From positions 124,001 to 188,000 of the forward strand of contig CAJUCN010000003.1 in the NCBI GenBank assembly GCA_910585005.1: a stretch of DNA of 64,000 bases, written 5' to 3'. This document shows positions 26,323-35,640 of this stretch, one piece after another. The notes below the pieces were generated by a model. It saw only the letters and a program-made list of their open reading frames with translations. It made no database searches and was not told the origin of the DNA. The position numbers and the translations under genes are program-made. The stretch comes from an uncultured Lachnospiraceae bacterium (GTDB lineage: Bacteria > Bacillota > Clostridia > Lachnospirales > Lachnospiraceae). Position 1 is the first letter of the stretch. Every line of letters starts with the position of its first letter.

Positions 26323-26805
26323 ATGGAAGAAAAAAAGAACATACTTACCTATGAAGGCCTTCGCAAATATGAGGATGAACTTCATGAACTTAAGGTAGTA
26401 AAAAGGCAGGAAGTCGCACAGAAAATCAAAGAAGCGCGGGAGCAGGGCGACTTATCCGAAAACGCTGAGTATGATGCAGCAAAAGATGAACAGCGGGATA
26501 TCGAAGCCAGGATCGATGAGCTGGAAAAGATCTTGAAAAACGCGGAAGTGGTAGTCGAAGATGAAGTGGATCTCGACAAGATCAACATTGGATGCTGCGT
26601 TAAGATCCGTGACTTGGAATATAATGAGGATTTGGAATATAAGATCGTTGGCTCTACAGAAGCGAACAGCCTGAAAGGGAAAATTTCTAACGAGTCCCCT
26701 GTAGGAAAAGCTTTGATGGGTGCAAAGTGTGGCGATGTTGTTGAAGTGGAAACACAGGCTGGCGTTCTGCGTTATGAAGTTTTGGAGATCCAGCGTTCTA
26801 ATTAA
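26323..26805 (+). CDS. greA: Transcription elongation factor GreA
   Basis: This rescues backtracked RNA polymerase by stimulating transcript cleavage. It has 160 residues from the ATG at 26323. The N-terminal coiled coil (LTYEGLRKYEDELHELK through residue 75) carries the acidic tip in REQGDLSENAEYDAAKDEQ. The C-terminal FKBP-like domain includes SNESPVGKALMGAKCGD. An upstream in-frame GTG at 26305 is unlikely. It is followed by lysS, a common clostridial arrangement, and driven by the promoter at 26232-26260. Confidence 0.95.
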   Translation: MEEKKNILTYEGLRKYEDELHELKVVKRQEVAQKIKEAREQGDLSENAEYDAAKDEQRDIEARIDELEKILKNAEVVVEDEVDLDKINIGCCVKIRDLEYNEDLEYKIVGSTEANSLKGKISNESPVGKALMGAKCGDVVEVETQAGVLRYEVLEIQRSN

Positions 26806-26875
26806 TAGGAAAAGAAAGTATAGAAACTAAGGAGCATATTGACAAAGGTATAAGCCTTGATAAGGAGTGTATGAC

Positions 26876-29026
26876 GTGGCGAACGGGCAGAATAATCAAC
26901 CGCAAAATAATAAAGGACAGCAGGAACAGGATGTTCATCAGCTTTTAAAGATTAAGAGGGAAAAGCTTGCAGCGCTGCAGGAGGCAGGAAAGGATCCCTT
27001 CCAGATTACAAAGTATGATGTGACGGCGCATAGCAGGGATATTAAGGAGAATTTTGAACAGATGGAAGGCCAGGTAGTATCGGCTGCCGGACGTATTATG
27101 CAAAAACGCGTGATGGGAAAGGCATCTTTTTGTAATATCCAGGATCTCAAAGGGGATATCCAGTGCTATGTGGCAAAGGACAGCCTGGGGGAAGAGCCGT
27201 ATGCGGATTTTAAGAAATATGATGTAGGCGACATTGTGGGCGTTACCGGAGAGGTCTTTAAGACGAAAACCGGTGAGATTTCCATCCATGCCTCTAAGGT
27301 GACCCTGCTTACAAAGAGCCTGCAAATCCTTCCGGAAAAGTATCACGGGCTGACGAATACAGATATCCGTTACCGCCAAAGGTACACGGATCTGATCATG
27401 AATGAAGAGGTAAAAGAAACCTTTGTCAAGAGATCAAAGATCATATCCGCCATCCGGCGTTATCTGGATGAGCAGGGCTTTATGGAAGTGGAAACGCCTA
27501 TGTTGGTGTCGAATGCCGGGGGCGCTGCAGCCAGACCTTTTGAAACTCATTTTAATGCGTTGGATGAGGATGTGAAACTTAGGATCTCCCTTGAGTTGTA
27601 TTTAAAAAGGCTGATCGTTGGAGGGTTGGAGCGTGTCTATGAGATTGGACGCGTGTTCCGCAACGAGGGTTTGGATACCAGGCATAACCCGGAGTTCACT
27701 TTGATGGAACTTTATCAGGCGTATACGGATTATAATGGAATGATGGATTTGACGGAAAATATGTTCCGCTATGTAGCGCAGGAAGTTTGCGGGACAACCA
27801 CAGTTCCTTATGGCGAACATAGCATCGACCTTGGCAAGCCGTTTGAGAGATTGACCATGATTGAGGCAGTGAAGAAATATACAGGCATTGATTTTGACCA
27901 GGTGGCTGATACTGAAGCGGCAAAGAAGCTGGCGGATGAAAAGGAAGTCCACTATGAGGAACGCCACAGTAAAGGGGATATCCTGAATCTGTTTTTTGAG
28001 GAGTTTGTGGAAGAACATCTTGTGCAGCCTACGTTCGTGATGGATCATCCGGTAGAGATTTCTCCTTTGACCAAAAGGAAACCGGATAAGCCGGATTATG
28101 TAGAGCGGTTTGAGTTGTTTATCACCGGAAGGGAAATGTGCAATGCGTATTCGGAATTAAATGATCCGATAGACCAAAGGGAACGTTTCAAAGCTCAGGA
28201 GGCGGCGTTGGCAGCAGGGGATGAAGAAGCGAATACCACAGATGAGGACTTCCTGAATGCGTTGGAGATCGGGATGCCGCCCACTGGCGGTATCGGGTAT
28301 GGGATCGACAGATTGGTGATGCTGCTTACCAATTCCCCGGCTATTCGCGATGTTTTGCTTTTCCCCACCATGAAAAGTTTGGATAAAAAGACTTCCGATA
28401 GCGTAAAACCGGAGAAAAAGGAAGTGGCTGGCGAGGGAAAGCGCAGTAAGGTTTCCCGGGAACAGGCATTGGAGTTGTTAAAGAAATATAATAAGGAGTC
28501 CTTCCACATCCAGCACGCCCTGACAGTAGAAGGGGTGATGCGCTGGTATGCCAAAGAGCTGGGCTATGGGGAGGAAGAGGAATTCTGGGGAATCACCGGA
28601 CTTCTTCACGATATCGATTTTGAGCTTTACCCGGAGGAACACTGCAAGAAAGCGCCGGAGCTTCTTCGTGAAGCAGGGGTGGGTGAGGACATGATCTATG
28701 CAATCTGTTCTCATGGATATGGGATTTGCAGTGAGGAGGAACCGAAGCTTGAGATGGAAAAGGTTCTTTTTGCAGCGGATGAACTTACCGGCCTGATCTG
28801 GTCCTGTGCTTTGATGCGTCCGTCCAAGAGTGTGACGGATATGGAAGTCAAGAGCCTGAAAAAGAAATTTAAGGATAAGCGGTTTGCGGCAGGCTGTTCC
28901 CGGGAGATCATTTCCCAGGGAGCAGAGATGCTGGGATGGGAATTGGACGACCTGTTTGATAAGACGATCCAGGCAATGAGAAGCTGTGAGGCGGATGTGG
29001 CAGAGGCGATGGAAAAAGATTCATAA
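26876..29026 (+). CDS. lysS: Lysyl-tRNA synthetase with C-terminal HD domain
   Basis: This class II LysRS has 716 residues, about 200 longer than usual. GTG at 26876 is preferred because AAGGAG lies 8 bases upstream. The OB-fold anticodon domain covers about residues 60-170. Class II motif 2 is FRNEGLDTRHNPEFTLME and motif 3 is GIGYGIDRLVMLL near residue 475. After a charged linker (SVKPEKKEVAGEGKRSK), an HD-type phosphohydrolase-like domain spans about residues 525-700, with H578-D579 in LLHDID and a second histidine in ICSHGYG. The tail may hydrolyse or bind a nucleotide or be structural. The synthetase core looks intact. Confidence 0.93.
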   Translation: MANGQNNQPQNNKGQQEQDVHQLLKIKREKLAALQEAGKDPFQITKYDVTAHSRDIKENFEQMEGQVVSAAGRIMQKRVMGKASFCNIQDLKGDIQCYVAKDSLGEEPYADFKKYDVGDIVGVTGEVFKTKTGEISIHASKVTLLTKSLQILPEKYHGLTNTDIRYRQRYTDLIMNEEVKETFVKRSKIISAIRRYLDEQGFMEVETPMLVSNAGGAAARPFETHFNALDEDVKLRISLELYLKRLIVGGLERVYEIGRVFRNEGLDTRHNPEFTLMELYQAYTDYNGMMDLTENMFRYVAQEVCGTTTVPYGEHSIDLGKPFERLTMIEAVKKYTGIDFDQVADTEAAKKLADEKEVHYEERHSKGDILNLFFEEFVEEHLVQPTFVMDHPVEISPLTKRKPDKPDYVERFELFITGREMCNAYSELNDPIDQRERFKAQEAALAAGDEEANTTDEDFLNALEIGMPPTGGIGYGIDRLVMLLTNSPAIRDVLLFPTMKSLDKKTSDSVKPEKKEVAGEGKRSKVSREQALELLKKYNKESFHIQHALTVEGVMRWYAKELGYGEEEEFWGITGLLHDIDFELYPEEHCKKAPELLREAGVGEDMIYAICSHGYGICSEEEPKLEMEKVLFAADELTGLIWSCALMRPSKSVTDMEVKSLKKKFKDKRFAAGCSREIISQGAEMLGWELDDLFDKTIQAMRSCEADVAEAMEKDS

Positions 29027-29046
29027 AAAGATAAATGACAAAAGGA

Positions 29047-29092
29047 AAGAGGGGCAGATGACGCCAGGCGTTGTTTGCTCCTCTTTTGTTCT
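29047..29092 (+). terminator. Rho-independent terminator after lysS
   Basis: AAGAGGGGCA pairs with TGCTCCTCTT around a small internal ACGCC/GGCGT element, followed by TTGTTCT. It ends the greA-lysS transcript just before the convergent esterase gene. Confidence 0.78.
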
Positions 29093-29109
29093 CCAAAATC
29101 AAGGAATGA

Positions 29110-29964
29110 TTAGTCCAGTTTATCGTGGAAAAAGTCCGTAATCCGTTTCCAGGTTTCTTCCTGGAAAAACTGGCTGTCCGCGTGGTCTGCCCCTTCTATG
29201 GCGATGATCTTTACATCGCATCCGGCAGCTTCCAGTTTGTCATGCAGGATTTCACCTTGTGAAAAAGGTACCGTATGGTCATTTGTTCCGTGGATGATCA
29301 TAAACGGCGGCGCATCTTTGGACACATAGGATACGGGACATGCTTTGGTGGCATCCTCCTGATGGAGCATTACGTTCATACCCAGCATCAAAGACTCCGG
29401 TGAAGCAGCAGCCTCCATAGCAGAGGGGTAAGGAAAACCGGTCACGTCCGTGGGAGGATACCATGGACATGCTGCCTGCACCTTACTGGAATATTCCAGG
29501 TGTTCCCCTACATCAAAGGCAGGATCCGTGGCAAGGGCTGTCATTGCCGTCAAATAGCCGCCTGCAGATTCTCCCATTACCCCGAAATGATCGGAGTCGA
29601 TCCGGTAACGGTTGCTGTAGGCCCGAAGGTAGCGGATGGCGGCCTTGATATCGGTTAATGGAGCCGGATAAGCCATTTCGTTGCTGGTGCGGTATTCCGC
29701 GCTGGCAACGACAAAGCCGCTGCGGGCAAGGGCGGCAAGATAAGGCAGATGGACGGATCTGTTCATTTGCAGCCACCCGCCGCCACAGATCCATAGGATA
29801 CAGGGATAAAGCTTCTTTGGATCTTCCGGATATATGATATCCAGCTTTAAGTCTCTTCTGGTGTGTCCGAACCAGCAATCAACCTGTGAAAAAGTGATGC
29901 CGGTGATGGCATAATAAGTTGGTTTCGTTCCGTTGATGCTAAGTGTTTCCCGCATAGATTGCAT
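29110..29964 (-). CDS. Alpha/beta hydrolase, carboxylesterase/BD-FAE type
   Basis: This 284-residue cytoplasmic alpha/beta hydrolase has an oxyanion-hole motif (ICGGGWLQ, a variant of HGGGW), a nucleophile elbow GESAGG (Ser near residue 152), a GTNDHTVPF segment carrying the catalytic Asp near residue 234, and a histidine in GADHADS near 264. These are the features of the BD-FAE/esterase-lipase group, which includes acetyl-xylan and feruloyl esterases. It is a lone gene, read leftward from AAAGGAGGAATGCA. No signal peptide is visible, so substrates would be imported esters. Confidence 0.88.
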   Translation of the reverse strand: MQSMRETLSINGTKPTYYAITGITFSQVDCWFGHTRRDLKLDIIYPEDPKKLYPCILWICGGGWLQMNRSVHLPYLAALARSGFVVASAEYRTSNEMAYPAPLTDIKAAIRYLRAYSNRYRIDSDHFGVMGESAGGYLTAMTALATDPAFDVGEHLEYSSKVQAACPWYPPTDVTGFPYPSAMEAAASPESLMLGMNVMLHQEDATKACPVSYVSKDAPPFMIIHGTNDHTVPFSQGEILHDKLEAAGCDVKIIAIEGADHADSQFFQEETWKRITDFFHDKLD

Positions 29965-30079
29965 TCCTCCTTTTGATGGTTTTGATCATGGGCGAGCCAT
30001 AGTTAATATCTGTATTCTATCAAAAACAATGGGGGCTGTAAATTATGAAGTGGAGGAACGCACGTCCGGACTAATTGTG

Positions 30080-30108
30080 TTGTGTCCGGGTCATTTTTAG
30101 CTTATAAT
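30080..30108 (+). promoter_or_regulatory. Promoter of the type III restriction-modification operon
   Basis: TTGTGT, a 17-base spacer and a perfect TATAAT lie 38 bases upstream of the first operon gene. A GTCCGGAC palindrome at about 30064-30071 and a second GTCCGG just after the -35 box could be operator half-sites. Confidence 0.6.
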
Positions 30109-30145
30109 AAAAAAGTATTAAGTATTTTTAAGTGGAGGGAAGGGG

Positions 30146-30688
30146 ATGTACAGACCATCAATGTATCAGAAACACGATGAAACGATGTTGCATTTTGCGG
30201 AGCTTTTTAATAACTGCCATGAGCACAGGCATATTTTAATGCGTCCAAATCCCGAAGAAACTTTTGATAATGATGGGGTTTTCGTTGATGTCAATACGAA
30301 TAATTCCATAGGATTTGATTGGGAATATAGGGACGCTCATTTTGCAAATTGTCATTTTGATTTTAATTCTTTGGGGCAATATGAGCGGAAATTACAAAAA
30401 CCTTCCATTCAGTTGTCGATACAATGTGATTCAACAGTAACAGGAATTGCCGTCGGCTGGCATGAGGATTGGCTATCAGAAAGGAAAGAAATGCGTTCCC
30501 TGCTTACCGACTCGATTGTACGGGAAAGGGGAACCATAAGGTATACAAAAAAGTTTCGGATCTATAGTTTTGAGCAGGTAAATATATTTAAAGCTATGAT
30601 TGCAAATGCGATGAGAATGAGGATCTATTCTTCAAAAATATTTGAATCGGTATCAGGGTTCCCGATAGTAGGTGATGTAGGAGACTAA
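30146..30688 (+). CDS. Unknown protein, first gene of the type III R-M operon
   Basis: This is a 180-residue soluble protein beginning MYRPSMYQKHDETMLHFAE. It is rich in His, Asn and aromatic residues in its first half (FANCHFDFNSLGQYERK). No recognised domain or catalytic motif was found. Its stop is one base before the mod start, so the two are tightly coupled. Base composition is as A/T-rich as mod and res. A role as a specificity, immunity or regulatory partner of the type III system is inferred only from position. Confidence 0.75.
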   Translation: MYRPSMYQKHDETMLHFAELFNNCHEHRHILMRPNPEETFDNDGVFVDVNTNNSIGFDWEYRDAHFANCHFDFNSLGQYERKLQKPSIQLSIQCDSTVTGIAVGWHEDWLSERKEMRSLLTDSIVRERGTIRYTKKFRIYSFEQVNIFKAMIANAMRMRIYSSKIFESVSGFPIVGDVGD

Positions 30689-30689
30689 A

Positions 30690-32549
30690 ATGGAAAAAAT
30701 GGAAAAAATGCACTTTGAAACCGAAACGGAAGCAGCAAAAAATTTGAGAGCAATAGGGCAATTATTTCCGAATTGTATTTGCGAGGGAATCGATGAAGAG
30801 GGAAAAATAAAACAGGGTATCAACTTTGAAATGCTTCGGCAAATGTTGTCAAATGAAATGATTGATGTGACAGAACATTATGAGTTCACATGGCCGGGAA
30901 AAAGAAGAGCAATGGTAGAAGCGAATCATGCGACAAGGATGACTTTGCGTCCGGACCTCTATAAAAGTGTTCATTGGGATGATACGGAAAACTTGTATAT
31001 TGAAGGTGATAATCTTGTAGTATTAAAATTGCTTCAGGAAAGTTATCTGGGTAAAATAAAGATGATATATATTGATCCTCCATATAATACCGGAAGTGAT
31101 TTAATCTATATGGATCATTTTTCTGTAGCCAGTTCGGAGTACGAAAAAGCGGTTCATTTGTATAATGGGGAAGGGCTAAAATTATATAGAAATACAGAGT
31201 CTAATGGTCGGTTTCATTCAGATTGGTGCTCTATGATTTACTCGAGGTTAATGTTAGCCAGAAATCTCTTAACGGATGACGGGGTTATATTTATATCTAT
31301 AGATGATAATGAACAAGTAAATTTAAAGAAAATTTGTGATGAGATATTTGGAGAAATAAATTGTATTGGTGAAATTATAAGAAAAACGAAATCGATGACA
31401 GCCGATAATGGGTGCGGTTTTAATTTGCAGCATGAGGTTTTGCTAGTGTATGCGAAAGACAGCAGCAAAGTTACCCTGAAAGGAGAAGCAAAATCGTACG
31501 ATAATTATTCAAATCCTGATGAGGATCCTAATGGTGATTGGTGTGCGGGTGATCCAAGCGCTCGAAGTGGAGGGCCGTCAACATATTTCGAGATTGAGAA
31601 TCCATATACACATAAAAAAGACGTTCCGCCATTGGGGAGGTATTGGGCATTCTCGCAAGAAACCTTAGAAAAATATATCCGTGAAGGAAAGATTAAGTTT
31701 AAACAAGATTACCGTGATAATGAAAGAGGGTTTATTTTTAAGCGTTATAAAAAGGATGCGGCGAGTTTATATGAACCCGTACACAGTCTGTTTGGAATAG
31801 AAAATATTTATATGAATCAAGCGGCAACTGTTGAAGTAAAAAAGTTGTTTGGCAACGACGTGTTTAGTTATCCTAAACCAGTAGCATTTATTAAAAAATT
31901 GGTTAAGTATGCCACGGATATGGATGCTATTGTCCTTGATTTTTTTTCTGGAAGCGCAACGACAGCGCAGGCAGTTATGGAGCAAAACGCAGAGGATGGC
32001 GGACGAAGGAAATTTATAATGGTTCAGATACCAGAGCCTATTGCATCAGGAAACGCTGCTCGTAAGGCAGGGTATGAAACGATATGCGATATAGGACGGG
32101 AGAGAATCAAACGTGTCAACAACGTATTGGGAAATAAAGTAGATGGTGGGTATCGAACATTTAAGCTGGATAGTACCAATATGAACGATGTGTATTATTC
32201 GACGGATGAATATTCACAGGAAATGTTGCAGGCGCTGGAGTCAAATATAAAAGAAGATAGAACGGATTTAGATTTGCTATTCGGCTGTTTGCTCGAATTC
32301 GGATTGTGTGTATCGCTGCCGTATTCTTCAGTGAAACAGGAAGGATGTACGCTGCACAATTATAACAATGGCGATTTAGTCGCATGTTTTGACAAAAATA
32401 TTCCTGATTCAGTGATTCTGTACATGGCGAAAATGCGGCCGAAAAGAGTGGTATTCCGGGATAATAGTTTTTTGAATAACTCTATGAAAATTAATGCAAG
32501 TGAATTATTTAAGGTTTTGACGCCAGATACAAGGATAAAGGTAATATAA
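30690..32549 (+). CDS. mod: Type III DNA methyltransferase (Mod)
   Basis: This is the modification and recognition subunit of a type III restriction system, which transfers methyl from SAM to adenine N6. It has 619 residues. The beta-class order is seen: catalytic D129-P-P-Y132 (IDPPYNTGSD), then the target-recognition region, then the SAM-binding DFFSGSATTAQAV near residue 413. The N-terminus contains a duplicated 9-base unit giving MEKMEKM, so several in-frame ATG starts exist. GGAGACTAAA precedes the first. It acts with Res encoded 13 bases downstream. Confidence 0.94.
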   Translation: MEKMEKMHFETETEAAKNLRAIGQLFPNCICEGIDEEGKIKQGINFEMLRQMLSNEMIDVTEHYEFTWPGKRRAMVEANHATRMTLRPDLYKSVHWDDTENLYIEGDNLVVLKLLQESYLGKIKMIYIDPPYNTGSDLIYMDHFSVASSEYEKAVHLYNGEGLKLYRNTESNGRFHSDWCSMIYSRLMLARNLLTDDGVIFISIDDNEQVNLKKICDEIFGEINCIGEIIRKTKSMTADNGCGFNLQHEVLLVYAKDSSKVTLKGEAKSYDNYSNPDEDPNGDWCAGDPSARSGGPSTYFEIENPYTHKKDVPPLGRYWAFSQETLEKYIREGKIKFKQDYRDNERGFIFKRYKKDAASLYEPVHSLFGIENIYMNQAATVEVKKLFGNDVFSYPKPVAFIKKLVKYATDMDAIVLDFFSGSATTAQAVMEQNAEDGGRRKFIMVQIPEPIASGNAARKAGYETICDIGRERIKRVNNVLGNKVDGGYRTFKLDSTNMNDVYYSTDEYSQEMLQALESNIKEDRTDLDLLFGCLLEFGLCVSLPYSSVKQEGCTLHNYNNGDLVACFDKNIPDSVILYMAKMRPKRVVFRDNSFLNNSMKINASELFKVLTPDTRIKVI

Positions 32550-32562
32550 GGAGCATGATTTC

Positions 32563-35500
32563 ATGAAATTACAATTTAAACATCAGAAATTTCAGTCGGA
32601 TGCTGCAAAAGCTGTTGTGGATGTATTTGCGGGACAACCTTATATGGCTTCACCTTATTTAATGGATAAAGGAACTGGTAATTATCAGATCACGTTGACG
32701 GAGTCAGAAAATGAAATGGGATGGGCAAACGCAAAGATTGTTCCGTCGCTCACGGATCGTATAATACTAGGGCATATAAATGAAATACAAAAGAATAATA
32801 AGATTGCCTTATCAGATAAGCTTGAGGGAAAATACAATTTGACTGTTGAAATGGAGACAGGTGTCGGTAAGACTTATACTTATATTAAAACGATGTATGA
32901 ATTAAACAGGCAATATGGTTGGAGTAAGTATATTGTTATTGTCCCTAGCATTGCAATTCGTGAAGGGGTGTATAAGTCCCTTCAGGTAACACAGGATCAT
33001 TTTACGGAGGAATACGGTAAAAAAATCCGTTTTTTTATTTATAACTCTAGCCGCTTAACGGAAATTGAACAGTTTGCATCGGATAACGAGATTCATGTGA
33101 TGATTATTAATTCCCAGGCATTTAATGCCAAAGGAAAAGATGCCCGACGGATTTATATGAAATTGGACAGCTTTCGGAGCCGCAGGCCAATTGATATGAT
33201 TGCAAAAACAAATCCAATAATCATTATTGATGAACCACAGTCGGTTGAAGGAAAGCGGACAAAGGAAAGCTTGAAAGCATTTAATCCGTTGATAACGCTG
33301 CGTTATTCGGCAACTCATAAATCTGACAGTATCTATAATATGGTTTATCGTTTGGATGCCTTGGATGCTTATAATAAACGTCTTGTAAAAAAGATTGCAG
33401 TGAAGGGCATTTCGGAGATCGGTACGACTGCCACGGACAGCTATGTATACTTGGAAAGTATTCATTTGTCAAAAGCAGCGCCAATGGCAACCATACAGTT
33501 TGATTATAAAGGCCCTTCGGGTATACGGAAAAAATCCAAAAGAGTTAGTGTGGGAAGTAATTTATACAATGATTCAGGGCGCCTTTCTGAATATGAAAAC
33601 GGATATGTAGTGAAAGATATTGACGGACGCGATAATTCGATAGAATTTGTGAATGGTATTAAAATTTATGCTGGTGATATAATCGGGAGGGTGACGGAAG
33701 AACAGCTCCGCCGAATCCAAATCCGTGAAACGATATTATCCCATATAGAGAGGGAGCGTCAGTTGTTTCATAGAGGGATTAAAGTTTTATCATTGTTTTT
33801 TATTGACGAAGTTTCCCATTACAAAGAATATGATTTAGCAGGGGAAATGCAAAAGGGAATTTATGCAAGAATGTTTGAGGAAGAATACCAGGATATTATA
33901 GAGGATATGCAGGTTGAGGGTGGGGATATAGAATATATGAAATATTTAAATTCTATTTTGCCGTCGTGTACACATGCCGGCTATTTTTCTATTGATAAGA
34001 AAGGACGCCTTGTTAACCGGATTGCAGGGGATGATAAAAGCGGTAAGATATCGAATGACGCAGATGCGTATGATTTAATTATGAGAAATAAAGAATTACT
34101 CTTGGAACGTGACCCGGAGAAATCCCCAGTGAGATTCCTGTTCTCACATTCTGCCCTGCGTGAAGGATGGGACAATCCGAATGTATTTCAGATTTGCACA
34201 TTAAAACAAAGCAGCAGCGATGTTCGTAAACGTCAGGAAGTAGGCCGTGGCCTTCGTCTCTGTGTTAATCAGAATGGCGAACGTATGGATTGGAATGCTT
34301 TAGGAAGTGATGTCCATAATGTAAATGTACTTACAGTTATTGCCAATGAAAGTTATGACAGTTTTTCCAGAGGGCTTCAGATGGAAATTGCGGAAACCAT
34401 AGTTGATAGGCCCAGGAGAGTGAAACAGGAACTATTTGTTGACCACATAGTTAAAGATGATAAAGGCAATGATTTTTTCATTACTTCTGATGTAGCGTCT
34501 ATCATTCACTTTGGTTTGATTATGAACGGATATGTAAATAAATTTGGAGAATTGACGGAAAAATATTATTGTGACAGGAGAGATCATGTAATAAAAATTG
34601 CAGATGAAGTTGAAGAGTATGCGGCGGGAATCATTGAAATCATTGATTCTGTTTATGATCATAATAAGATGAGGCCGGAAAATGCCCGAAATAATAATAT
34701 AGAACTTCAGGTTGACCAGGAAAAACTAAAAAGCAGGGAATTTGAAAAGCTCTGGTCTTTCATCAATTCAAAATCTGCATATACTGTTGACTTTGATACA
34801 GATGAGTTGATTTCCCAAAGTATTCATTCGCTAAATAGCAAATTAAAAGTGTCGCAGATATATTTTAAAGTAGAGTTGGGCCAAATGCGGGAAATAAAGT
34901 CAAAAGAAGATTTGCAAAAAGGAACCTCTATGAGTAAGGATATCTCAGTAAATTATAGTGACCATTGCAGGGAATTGGTGAACCATAGAATGAAATACGA
35001 CTTAGTTGGAAGGCTGGTGGAAGAGACAGGACTTGTACGGAAAACGATAATAGAGATATTATGTGGTATAAAAAAACCAGTGTTTGATCAATTTAAAGAT
35101 AATCCTGAAGATTTTATCATAAAAGCAGCATTTTTAATTAATGAACAGAAGGCGGCAGTGATCGTTGAACATGTTACTTATAATGAGCTGGAGGAAAAAC
35201 ATGATTTAGGAATATTTACGCATTCGGCGATTAAGGGAAGACTTGGCGTAAATGCAATAAAGGTGAATAAACATCTTTATGATTATGTGGTATATGATTC
35301 GGTGAACGAAAAAAAATTTGTAGAAACATTGGATATTGCTGATGAGGTGGCGATTTATGTGAAACTGCCTGATGGATTTTACATATCTACTCCAGTAGGA
35401 CGTTATACTCCCGATTGGGCAATTGCTTTTCGGGAAAGCTCCGCAATAAAAAACGTTTGTTTTGTAGCGGAAACGAAAGGCTCTATGAGTTCTCTTCAGA

Positions 35501-35628
35501 TGCGGCTGATAGAGGAAGCAAAAATTCATTGTGCAAAAGAACATTTTAAAGCGATTGGCCATGGGAATATCGTTTATGATGTTGTGAACAATTTTGATAC
35601 CTTGATGCAGAAAGTTATGAGTTTGTAA
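32563..35628 (+). CDS. res: Type III restriction enzyme Res (helicase-nuclease)
   Basis: This ATP-dependent translocase and nuclease of the type III system cuts after communication between two unmodified sites. It has 1021 residues. SF2 helicase motifs are Walker A TGVGKT (residues 99-104), D223-E-P-Q box, and ALREGWDNPNVFQICTL with EVGRGLRL in the second RecA lobe near 530-565. A C-terminal PD-(D/E)xK-type nuclease appears as YTPDWAIAF near residue 950 and AETKGS near 970. It appears complete, and the locus looks functional. Confidence 0.94.
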   Translation: MKLQFKHQKFQSDAAKAVVDVFAGQPYMASPYLMDKGTGNYQITLTESENEMGWANAKIVPSLTDRIILGHINEIQKNNKIALSDKLEGKYNLTVEMETGVGKTYTYIKTMYELNRQYGWSKYIVIVPSIAIREGVYKSLQVTQDHFTEEYGKKIRFFIYNSSRLTEIEQFASDNEIHVMIINSQAFNAKGKDARRIYMKLDSFRSRRPIDMIAKTNPIIIIDEPQSVEGKRTKESLKAFNPLITLRYSATHKSDSIYNMVYRLDALDAYNKRLVKKIAVKGISEIGTTATDSYVYLESIHLSKAAPMATIQFDYKGPSGIRKKSKRVSVGSNLYNDSGRLSEYENGYVVKDIDGRDNSIEFVNGIKIYAGDIIGRVTEEQLRRIQIRETILSHIERERQLFHRGIKVLSLFFIDEVSHYKEYDLAGEMQKGIYARMFEEEYQDIIEDMQVEGGDIEYMKYLNSILPSCTHAGYFSIDKKGRLVNRIAGDDKSGKISNDADAYDLIMRNKELLLERDPEKSPVRFLFSHSALREGWDNPNVFQICTLKQSSSDVRKRQEVGRGLRLCVNQNGERMDWNALGSDVHNVNVLTVIANESYDSFSRGLQMEIAETIVDRPRRVKQELFVDHIVKDDKGNDFFITSDVASIIHFGLIMNGYVNKFGELTEKYYCDRRDHVIKIADEVEEYAAGIIEIIDSVYDHNKMRPENARNNNIELQVDQEKLKSREFEKLWSFINSKSAYTVDFDTDELISQSIHSLNSKLKVSQIYFKVELGQMREIKSKEDLQKGTSMSKDISVNYSDHCRELVNHRMKYDLVGRLVEETGLVRKTIIEILCGIKKPVFDQFKDNPEDFIIKAAFLINEQKAAVIVEHVTYNELEEKHDLGIFTHSAIKGRLGVNAIKVNKHLYDYVVYDSVNEKKFVETLDIADEVAIYVKLPDGFYISTPVGRYTPDWAIAFRESSAIKNVCFVAETKGSMSSLQMRLIEEAKIHCAKEHFKAIGHGNIVYDVVNNFDTLMQKVMSL

Positions 35629-35640
35629 AGGTCAAATGGG

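Noticed and set aside
30690..30710. Duplicated 9-base unit at the mod start giving repeated ATG codons
   Set aside because: Only two copies and a multiple of three, so it cannot switch the frame; it only creates alternative starts.
31939..31949. Run of about eight T in the mod gene as a possible phase-variation tract
   Set aside because: It encodes the conserved DFFSG motif of beta-class methyltransferases, so Phe codons explain it; no repeat unit typical of phasevarions is present.
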